From positions 83,798,651 to 83,862,650 of the forward strand of contig OY757026.1 in assembly GCA_963580285.1 (NCBI GenBank): 64,000 nucleotides of DNA, given 5' to 3'. How positions within the stretch are numbered: position 1 is the first letter of the stretch; every line of letters begins with the position of its first letter. Of this stretch, positions 34,701-46,700 are shown one piece after another. The notes below the pieces were generated by a model. The model worked only from the letters and a program-made list of their open reading frames with translations, searched no databases and was not told the DNA's origin. A program made the translations under genes and the position numbers. The DNA is from Lucinisca nassula (lineage: Eukaryota > Mollusca > Bivalvia > Lucinida > Lucinidae).

Positions 34701-37700
34701 CTCTGTGCTGTTGTCCATGCTTCCAAAGTGTTACCTTTCCGTAAAAGATATTCGACAGTGTATGTTTTAAATATTTTCTTAATTACCTTTCAGATCACCA
34801 GAGAAGCCGACGAACAGTAACATCAGGCAAGCTGTCATATTTTTTTTCATAACTGAACCAAAGGATTGATGAACATAGCAATAATTATAGTAATAATAGT
34901 AATGATAATAATAATGATAATAGTACGTGTATCATTATTGCGAATGACAAATCTAAATCACATGCGAGAAAGTCTACTGTGTGTGTGTGTTCTAGGATGG
35001 CTGATTAGACCAGTTCCAGCGAGAGCGCGAGGCAAGATGGGTCAGGTATTGGTTATGCCCTTGCAGTGAGCAAGTTTCTGCTCGAATATGCCGATTAATT
35101 TTGCCTCATATACACTAGCGCCCCCTTCTGATGAGGCGACACGACTTCAATTTGTTCATACGACTCTGTAGGTATGCGAAAAGATTTTGAGGCAGGCTTT
35201 GAGGGGTAGCATTGTGTCGGTTCTTCTGACCAGCAAGTCAGCGTTTGGCCTATTTTAGTTCTCCACAGAGCATTTGCTTTGGCAAACGTTCCTCGGGCAT
35301 CCTGGTATATCGGCCTGTCCTCCTTAACTGTGCCAATTTGAGAGTAGTTTGAACATTCTGTATCCTTGCCCTTTGTAGGACTTCTTTGTTGTCACTTGAT
35401 ATTTAAAAGTTTCTTGAAAATTGATATTGAAGAACAAATTGCTATGTAAACGTAATACTACATCCGTACTGGGCCGCCTCATCGATTATTCCCGTCTCAT
35501 ATAAAATATAACTTATAGCCCAGCTTGTCAGCACTGGGATAAGCATTTATCGTCGTTGAATTTCAAATGACCCGATTTCATATGATTTTATACAGGCTTT
35601 TCAAATTCTACAATAACAACAACAACAACAAAAAAAAAAAAACAAATATCAAGAAAATACGCCTATATAATTTTGATCCTCTATAACCCCACTTTTATAT
35701 CGTAAAACTGGGGTTTACAGGGGTAACATTTTTATCTTTATTTCTGCTCTAAAATATAGATTGCGGGTACTCGTCAGAACCGCCTCAATTAGGCGGTTCT
35801 AAAGTGTACCCTCAATCTGTATTATGAGCAGAAATAAAAATAATATCACAATTTTTCTTCTTAAAATTTGATTTTTTTCGGCGGTTACAACGTATACGAG
35901 TATGTATAGGCGTGTTTTCGTAATGGAGTAATATGTTCAAACGAACCATATTCATACGCCCTTATCTTCTGGAAATGAAACTCTTTCACTCCAGAGTTTT
36001 TTTAATTGGACTCCTTGCTTTGATATTTGGACATACATGTACTTTCTAATTTCATAAACGGGAGGTTTAGCCTAGGTTCTTTATATGTTGACCAACAGTG
36101 TAGATCCTGGTAAAACTGGTCTGAATGCACCTTCTCCTTTGGATCTTGAGAGCTGTATAGGTATGTACATCGGTCTCGGTTACAAGGTTGTAAGGGTTAA
36201 ACAGTGTTATATAACTCTGTACCACAAACTCCCTTTTTAAAAGGATAGCCAATGCATTCTTTTACAAGATTTGGATTTACAAAAAAGCTTTTGTCATGTG
36301 TACGTCTAATCTGCGTGTCAGCAATATTAAAGTGTAAGATATTGACAATTTGAAGGTAATGACATCCTCGGATTCAAGTTAAGCAGACTTCTTCTTATTA
36401 TCAAATAACCGGAAATCCGTCTGGTCATCTAATCGTTGGTCAGCTGTTTTGTTTGATTTGAGGTTTAACGTCCCCGTCAACACTGTATAGGTCATTATGG
36501 AGACGTTGCAATTTTGTGGGACTTTACCCGACATTGAGATGAAATGACATCTCAAGCCCTGTCGCCCAATGAAACCAATAGGGTTTATAAGCATGGACGA
36601 CCCGACTCGCACCGCTTTGCCTGGGCAGGCTTAGATCCTCAAAGCGGTTTACCAGTACTCGTGTGCGGTCGGTTTCAGCTCTGCGTGGAAGCATCATGCA
36701 GCCTATCTATTTCTTCAAGCCCCGATGAGGGGGGGGGGGGGGGGGGTCGCATTCATCAGCTGTAATTATTGTCCTAGGAAATATGTGGAATAGTTTGTAT
36801 TCAGATTTTATGGAATAAATTGAAATATAAGTGTTGTCCTATTTACCCCCGGCTTCGATAACAATTGAGAGCAGATGGGTTGGAGGGGGCGTAGGATGGA
36901 TTTGATGTTAGATGTCTGTTGATATTGGCCTATTTGTCAAACATTTTAGAAAACGAAGTACGTTTTGAGCTGACTTTTGAAGGTCATTGAATTATGAGAA
37001 ATGTACTAGAATATTTTGTTTTACATCTGACCTGTTTTGAAGCTGGAATCTTGTCATCAAAATATCTGGAGAACCTTATGAGCTAACAAGGAAACCGGTC
37101 TGTAAATGTACCTGGTAAATCAGCTTTCCTTTCAGTACTTTGATTAGAATATGGCTTTCGTTTCGCAGGTGTATAATAGTGTAAGCAGCACCACATGCCT
37201 GTTACCTTTCAGTTTGTGTTGAGGCTTACTTAAATTTTATTTGATGTTGGTTGGTACCTGATACTCTGTCTCTGGTCGGATCCACCATTGTTTGACTGTT
37301 AGTTTTCTTATACTGTAACATTTCAGCTATTTCATTCTTCATGTCCTCATCTTTCTTCACTTCTTTAGTCATTTGATTTTTATGTACTCGGATATGTAGC
37401 ACTGATGAGTTAGAAAAGTAGAAGTAAAACAAAGATCAGGAATTGATACAATTAACTTACTCCATCCATAAAAGACACCAAAGGGAAAGAAATACAAACA
37501 TTAAGCGACCAGACCATAATGGAAACCTAAACAAAGGAAGGCCATATGGACAGTTACTTTCCCACAAAATGGCCATATGGCCATCCAAAATTAAAAGACA
37601 CAAGTGATACACACAGTAAGTAACAAACAACAACATAAATAAATCGCCACAGAAGAGCCGCCTTGGAACGGTCAGTGGAAGATTTCCACTGGGGGGCTTA

Positions 37701-40700
37701 AATCGATTTTACGTGGCCACAATCCTCGCCCTTACTTCCGTCGCGATTTAGACAAATAATTTGTTCAGTCCGCATGAAGGCCTCCTAACTCATCAGTGCA
37801 ACAGCTCCGTGAACACAGAAATCAAAGAACCACAGAGTTGAGACAACGGTGAGGACTCGACAGCAAGAAACCACTGAAATGCTGGAGCAAAAGAAAACCA
37901 ACAGTTAGACTCCGATGAGCCCGACCAGAGACAGAGCATCAGGCACCAACCAACATTATCTCTTTAATTTTCAATAAGCCTTTACGTTGGAGCCGTCATA
38001 GAATCTGAGGCCTGACCCACCGGCGTGCAATTAAAGAGGGAAGCAAAGTTGCCAACCGTGATTGGGTTAACTACCATGCATGCAGTCTGTCGTATAATAT
38101 CCATGTTGTACCCAATCTTTTTATATCGAAGAATGATTTTACGAAATTGGGTGCTGAAGTCATTGCGGTTATATATTTTTCTGAATTTATATACTAAGTC
38201 ACCATAAAATTCGGGTTCCGATAGACCTTGTTGCAGAAGAGATTTAAGTCCAATATTGAATTTTGAAATTAAATCAGAATGGCGTCTATAAAATTTTGAA
38301 AAGGCTTTGCGTAGTTTATGGTACCGATAACCCTGATTAAGGAGTTTAGCCGTTAATAATTTATTACGAGTGTTGAAGTCAGTTACATGACTACACACTC
38401 TAGCAAATCGAATTAATTGCGAAATATAAACGCCACAGGAAGGCGCACGAGGAACATCACCATCCAAAAAAGGAAAATTTACAATCTCAAAATCAAAGTC
38501 ATCGCGTTTATCATAAATTTTGCACGAAACAAATCCATCTACAATAGATAGATGTAAATCCAAAAACGGGGCCTCGGTATCAGAAGAATTTGCTTTATTT
38601 AACTGAAGTTCTAGGGGGTAAATCTGACTGATCAAACCGTCAAAATAGGTATTATCAATATTTAATAAATCATCTAAATATCTAGAAGTACAGCTAAAAG
38701 CTTCAATAATTTCAGATTGGTTATCAATGGAAAGCGACAAAATGAAGTCTCTTTCATAACAATACAAGAACAGATCAGCCACAAGAGGTGCGCAATTAGT
38801 ACCCATCGGAATACCCACAATTTGTCTAAATAACTTAGTACCGAATCTAATATAAATAGTGTCAAGTAGAAAGGTGAGGGCATCACACACTTTCTGACAT
38901 GACCAAAGTGTATAATTCTTATGCTCTTTAGAAGTGAAAAATGCATTTCTGACATTACATGCAAGATAGAGAGAAAGCCTTCATCCGGACTGAACAAATT
39001 ATTTGTCTGAATCACAACAGAACTAAGGGCGAGGATTGCGGCCAGGTAAATTCGATTTAAGCCACCCAGTGAGATTATAAGAATCTTATATGGGTGTGAG
39101 GGGTGGATGGAAAATCCGTCCCGAGGGTCACTGTCCGGCATCACGAGGCTTGCCGAGTGATGCCTGACAGTGATCCCGATGGACGGATTCTTCAATCCAC
39201 CCCTCACACTCATATTGGATTCTTTTTCTTGCATACCTTCCATTTCTTAAAGCGGATTTTTAATACTGCAGTCACTTCGGTTACCAACGTCCGACATATT
39301 GTGTTGACACTGCAGGAATGTTAAGTGACGTTGCTGTGACGTCAACCTTAACGACGGCGCATACGAGGTCGTAATCAACCAGTGCATTTATCAAATACGC
39401 GATTATATTCGATTTTGGGTCGGAACAGCAGGGTCAGAACATAAATTTCTATCCTAGGGTAAAATCACGGATTTCCTTGTCTGGTGTGCAAGACGGTTCT
39501 TTTGTCGTGTGATATTTTGTTATAGTTTGCCATTGAGTGTATGCATTACTTTTTAATAGCCATTTTGCAATTTTGTCGGAAAGTAACGGTCCTTTTGGCT
39601 ATCCGCTAGTAAAGATTTCATTAGGGTTTAGTTACGTCATGTTCGTGTTTCTTTCCCCTCGGTGTCTCTGAAGGGAGGTGTGTGGGTATAACTATCTCAA
39701 AAGTCAGATATATCGTTTGCATCGTCTCTTCTATCAGAGCAGCCCTTGCCATGTCCTCGGAAAATAGGATCGAGTAATTATGTCCGTACCTGAGCGTCTT
39801 TCCATCAAAGCGGTACATACAAGTTATACCATTGTCAGAATCCTGAAAAATTTCTGTGTGCATTCCAAAATATACCATGCTGAACAACCCGGACACTAGT
39901 ATACAGCATTATCTGACTCCATTTGTAATAATTAATAATTCACAAAACTCACAATCACGAACCGTGCTAGCATACCATCGTAGAACTACCTCAAAAAAGA
40001 AGTGAAGGCAATGATCAGGAATCGATACAATTAACCGACAGCGCCAATCAGAGCCACCAAAGGGAACGAAGCACAAATATGAATCAACTAAACCTTAATG
40101 GAAACGTCAATAGCGGAAGCCAAAAGGACAGTTACTTTCCCACAAAATGGTCCGTTTGCTATCCAAAACAAAATAATATAATCGATACACACACTCAGAG
40201 ACACACCGTAACAAAAATAAACAGCGGTAGAGGTACATGTTTTATTCCACAAATTTCTCATGACCAATTATGTTGAGGTTTATCGACACGGCAACCTTTG
40301 TTGATCATTTTGTGACGTCATCAAGAGAAAGGGAAACTATAAAGTAGAGGAGATGAAAGTGGGGAACAGGGAAAACATAATAGAATAAATGGAATTCTAC
40401 GTCGGTCGGCGTGTGCTCGGAAGGCGATGTGCTGTGTTTGCCGGGTCTTGTCCATCATCCGTTTCGGTTTCAAAACTTTTGGGTTTAGACACACGGATGA
40501 AGATTAAATATCAGAAAGGCCTCTGTGTCACTAAATTTGGTATAGTACGCAGTAATCACTTACATATAGAATAGAATAGAATAGAATTATTTTCCGCAAG
40601 GGGCCCTAACCGGGCATAGGTCATTTATACAAGCATACAATAATATACATCACGAAAACACGCCTATATAATTTTGACCCCCTTGAACCCCACCTTTATA

Positions 40701-43700
40701 TAGTAAAACTGTTGTTTCCGGGGTATACCTTATTTTTCTTATTCCCGCTCCAAACCATAGGCCGTCGGCACCCGTTAGAACCGCCTCGATGAGGCGGTTC
40801 TATCGAGTGCCCGCAATCCACATCGAGTGCCCACAATCCACAAATCCATATATAACGCGACGTCTGATTGGATAACGTCAAATATTTGCGACAGTATAGT
40901 CTGCGATATACTGTCAGTAACCCGACGTCATCACGTAACATCGCTTTTCATTGGCTGGCATTTGGTTTTACACAGCTCATAGCGCTTGTCGTTTTGTGAA
41001 AAACAGCACAGGTTTTAAGAAAACAACCGAATAAGTGCATTAGAATAGGGATAACTCTATTGCAAAATTGTCATTTGGGGAGATAAATCGTCGGTTTTGC
41101 GATCGCAAATTCCGTTTTACGGCTCCGCTAACGCGTCGCCCTTAAACGAAATTTCCGACCGTTAAACCGCCGATTTACCTCCGCAAATGACAATTTTGAA
41201 TGCAGTTATCCCCTAAGTATATACACAAACAACAGCATTACCCTACTACCGTACCTGCTGCAAAAAAAACATGCTTTATCCAACAGTGAGCCATTTTGAT
41301 AGCCGTTTGGCCATTCTGTTGGAGAGTAACTTTCCTTTTGGCTATCCGCTAGTAATATCGACGTGAAGGCAATCACCTGGAATCGATACCATTTACCAAC
41401 ACCTCCCATCACAGACACAAAAGGGCAAGAAAAGCAAACGTAAAATAAGTAGACCCAAATGGTAACCAATGTAAAGCCAAAAGGACAGACACTTTCCTAC
41501 AAAATGACTAACTCGCTATCCAAAACAAATAGATATAAGCGATACACACACTAAAACAAAATTCTGGGGCCAGTTGTTCAAAACTAACGATGTCGTTAGT
41601 TAACGTATCGTTAAAACTTTGATCATTAAATATGGCAAATATGCTGAAATTTTTGCTGAAAAAATGTGAGCAGCTTTTGCGGATGCAAAAGCTGCTCACA
41701 TTTTTTCAGCAAAAATACCAAAATTCATGGTATTGTACTTGCTAGAAGAGTTAACAATATGACCACTCACGAGCTCGACAAGCTAACGATGCTTTGAACA
41801 ACTGGCCCCAGATGTTTTAGCAAACTTGATTGAATTAAGGCGTAACTATACCTAATTTGATATTCATTTTTAAAACGTGAATTTTCTTTTTATTTTGTAC
41901 ATGAGTTTGTCCGGGATGCTACTGTGAAAATAAAAAGCTTTTTGTCAAGTTATTTTTCACAGTGTGAAAATGTCATTAGTATTTGTGTCAGATATGCATT
42001 GATTTCAAATGTAAGTATAAAACTAATATATATTCGGGATAAGTTCAGGGACTTTTAGCAATATGTCTTACAAACTGTATGTTATGTGAACTCATTAGAA
42101 CCGCCACCATAAAGCTAATCTAAGGAGTACAGTCTATATATGAGGACTGTTCAAACATGAATGCAACTAAGCACATAAAAATGATTTCGTGATAGATTTC
42201 GATGAAAATTTTTTTCCCCTCAAAGTATTCCCCTTTAACAGATATACAAACTTTCAGTCTTCTGATCCAATCATTGAATGCATTTTGGTAGTCTTTTCGA
42301 GGTATACTATGAAGGCACTGGAATATTGCAGAACCGAGGTGTTTGCGCTGTACAAATTTTCGACCAGAAAGGTAATTTTCAGCCGCGGGAACAAAAAAAA
42401 TGTCATACGGGGCAAGGTCAGGGGAATACGGGGGGGGGGGGGGGGGGGGTGAGGGAGTTCAACAACCTTTTCCTGCTTCAGATTGTCTTGCACAATGAAC
42501 GCCTTGTGCGATGACGCATTGTTATGTAGCAATCTGATATTGGCCAAACCAGTTGCGGGTCTTCGTTCTTTGAAATATTTCTTCAATTTTCGAAGAGTTT
42601 TATTCTTGTAAAACTTCGCATTTACAGATTTGCCTTTAGGCACAGCAACCTGAATAGCAGGACCCTGATTTGAAAAGAATATGGCATACATTACCTTCTT
42701 GACGCTCATGGTCCGCTTTGCAATGCATGGTCTTTTGCAATACTTTATTGCCCATATTTTGTTCTGAATCTTTCGTTTTGGCTGAAAAACGTGAACCCAT
42801 GTCTCGTCGACTGTGACGACATTAGCGAAAGACCGTGCATTGCAATTTGGAAACTTTTTAAGCAACTTCTTGACGCACTGAACGCGTGTCTTTTTCTGCT
42901 TATCTGTCAACATATGGGGAATCCATCTAGCACAGGTCTTTCTCATTTTCAAATCCCGTTTCAGAATTGTATGAGCTGTTCCTAATGAGATGCCAACCAT
43001 ACTAGCTAATTGCCTAGTGGTGTATCGTGCATCGGTAGCAACTATTTCTTTTACTCTAGCAACCATCTTGGCAGATGTTGCTCTTTTTGGCCGACGATCA
43101 TGTGGTGCATCTTCTGTTGAGCCTAGCCCACAGCTGAGTTTATTACACCAACGAAAAAACTGTCGGAAAAGGCATTTCATTGTGCCCATAAACCGAACAT
43201 ATTTCATCAAAAATGTCATTGCACCGTATACCAAGAATACAACGATTCTTTATATAGGACCGTATTTCAACGGCGTACTCTGACCTTCTTCCAACCATGT
43301 TTTGTATTAGTATACAAGAGTAGACAGTGTTTATCGAACGATATACATGGTTAAAGTGGACGGATTTTAACAGGTTTGGTATCAATGTATAGGTAAAATG
43401 TTTTTTACGCTGTGATATTTATTTCCAGGTGATTTTCGAATTAGTGCATGAGAAAACGTTCTACTTGCATTCATATTTGAACAGTCCTCGTACATGTAAA
43501 CAATGTCCATCTTAAAAGAGGTCTGGTCTTGGACAAAAAACGGATTTCTTTTTAGAGCATGTCTATTGATACATACACGTTGGATAAAGCAATATTATGA
43601 TCCTTTTAAGAGTTACTTCAATCTTCTTCAGACATTGTCTCTTTCCATTATCTTTATTTCACAGGCATCCGAACCATAATGAATCTTTTAAAAACTACTA

Positions 43701-46700
43701 CAAAACTGTATTCTGATGGTCTTAGTACTGTGTTTGTAAAGCCAGGAGGATATCAGCAGGCCAAGACGGATTTTTACAGCTTAAAGCCCAAATTTATAAC
43801 GGCAGGAAAGGTGTGTATTTATAGACTACATCATGTTAAACGGTCCGTGAAATCATCACGAAAACACGCCTATATGATTCTGAACCCCTTGAACCCCACC
43901 GTTATATAGTAAAACTTGGGTTTACAGGGATGAACCTTATTTTCCTTATTTCTGCTCTAAAATATAGATTGTGTGTACTCGTTAGAACCGCCTCGATGAG
44001 GTGGTTCTTACGTGTACCGACAATCTATATTTTAGAGCAGGAATAAGAAAAGTATCAATTTTTCCTCTTAAAGTTTTCGTTTTACGGCGGTAAAATTTAC
44101 AATATATACTGAGCCAAACACAACATAGATATGGTTAAGTTTTCGTGGTAATTTCTGGTACAGGATAGTCTGGATGACAAATGTCGCTGAACTATCACAA
44201 ATGAATGCTTTGGTTTCATTGATTTCGGCTTCCACAGTATGGTTTATGGAGGTCGAAACCGATTGGTCAAAACAGTAATTTTGATTCCATGCGCTTCCGA
44301 AGACATCTGGAATGCCAATGTTTCAAGATATCCTTTTTAAACGATCCCCAAATAAGGAAAGATTATGCGATTTAAAAATGTCTTTCACATTGTCTCAAAA
44401 TTTAACGAGAAAGTTCTAACGACTGACATGTTGGCGTTTTTACTGAATATTCCATAGACAACAATAGAAAATTAAAGTCACTGCTGTGGTGACAAATTCC
44501 AAAAATGGGATTTTCAAATGAAACCTTATGAACCCCGTTTACTTTAATTGTTGTTGGGCGTTAGAAAACAAAGTTCTGTGGAATTATTGCATCAGGACTC
44601 AGAACTGTCTTCGACAAATGCTGAAATTGCCGATTGGACCCTTAATGTAAAGTTCCATAATTTCTTCTTTGAAAGCAAAAACGTGTTGTCGTTTGTGATC
44701 AAAATTAAAGAAAACCTATTGATCAACATTAAAATTAATCATTACACAAAAATTCACAGCAATATTCTCAGAAAACGACCTTCATTTCAGGCGTACGAAT
44801 GCATATCACATGCCGCGTTCTTGAAAATCACAATATTTTTCATTTTTAATAAACACCCTAGCTCCAGAATTTGGTTTGTTTCCTGAACAGATCGAAACAG
44901 TATGTTAAAGCAAAGTGCTGCTGGATGCTTGGGATATTGGCCAGTGTTATTATATAGACGATTCGCAGGATATGTATACATTCTGCTCAATATTATCAAG
45001 ATAAACCAACTGTTGCATTATAACTTTGGCTCAGTATATTTGTATAGGCGTGTTTTCGTAATGGAACCCACTTTATATAGAGAAAACTGAAGTTTACAGG
45101 GATGCACTTTTTTGGCTTATTTCTCTGCTCCAAGACATTGGTTTTGGGTACTCGTTAGAACCGCCTCGATGAGGCGGTTCTTACGAGTACCCATAACCTG
45201 TGATTGAAGTATAAGGAAAAATATTAAATTTTCATCAGAAAAATGACCTTATAGGAGATATAAAAGAGTCCGCTAGGTTACACGGGTGTGTTATTGCAAT
45301 GGCAGGCCACCGAGATCTGCCCCCGCCCATAGGGGCTTGAAGAAATATATGGGCTGCATGATGCTTCCACGCAGAGTTGAATCCGGCCCGCACACTAGTA
45401 CTGGTAAACCGCCTAGAGGATCTAAGCCTGTCCAGGAACCGCGGTGCGAGGCGGACCGTCTATGCTCATAAACCGTATTGGTTTCATTGGGCGACGGGGC
45501 TTGAGGTGTCATTTCATCTCAATGTCGGGTAAAGTCCCACAAAATTGGAAGCAACGTCTCCAAAATGACCTTTATACTGTTGACGGGGACGTTAAATATC
45601 AAATCAAACACACAAAACAGAGAACCGTCATACATAGTGACAGCATTTGTTCTCGAACACTGTACCGTTATAAAAAGAATAAGCCCCTTTAAATTATCCC
45701 GAAAAGAAGTAGTGAGTGAGTGTTTGAGTTTTACGTCTCCCCAACAGCTAAGGTCATACGGAGACGGGACCTCGGTTTAAAGACTCATCCGAAAGTCAGG
45801 AGAAGCCTAGGATCGATCCTGCGACCCTTGGTTGACAAGGCGAGTAGCGTAACCACTACACCACGGTGGCTTTTATGAAAAGAAGTAGTACTCGTAAAAT
45901 ATGTGTATTATTAGGTCGAAAAAAGTTATTATTATATTAATTTTATATACAGGGACGGTCCGTCTCGCTTTTTCCCAGGACAAGCTTAAACATTCTAAGC
46001 TGTTAATCAGTCAATATGTTCTATAAAAGGGTTATCCTTTGGAAGCAAGGAATGCACCACAGAACTGACAAGTATGGAGTGTGCATGTTTTCTGGGCCAG
46101 TATAGCTAGTTTCGGCCGATTATACCTCAGCAGTGACCCTCAAATATTTTCGAAATTCCACAATGGAATCAATGATCCCAAAAGGTCAAGAAAATATAAA
46201 ATATACTATGATGTGGGCCCCGCCAAGCGATTTTGGTACTTATCGCCTATGCGAGCAGCGAAGGTTCAGGCGAGCCTGCGCATCCGCGCAGTCTCGCCAG
46301 AACCTTCGCTGCTCGCTCATACAAGCATTGAATCAAGAGGAACCTTCAGACAGAAAGCCATATCCCTGGCCCCTCTGAATGGCTGGGCATGCGCAGTTAA
46401 AATTTGTCAGGACGGAATGCTCGAAGACCCAAATTCGCTTGGCGGGGCTCATGTAATCCTGTTTGGTCGGTTTCAGCTCTGCATGGAAGCACCGTGCAGC
46501 CTAATCTATTTTTTCCAAGCACCGATGGGAGGGGACATGGTATCTCATGAAGTTTTAACACGATGCTAATACATGTATTTTTTTCAGACACGGTTGGTCG
46601 GCGATTTGGGTCCTAAACGAATAGTTCTCCAAACAGTTAAAGGTGGCCACAAAATGACAATCTGCGACAGAACACACACACTCTACAACACTCGTGTGAA

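Noticed and set aside
46081..46569. 162-residue open frame
   Set aside because: It crosses a family C MITE and a repeat D fragment, and much of it recurs in the reverse frame of the MITE copy at 25831.
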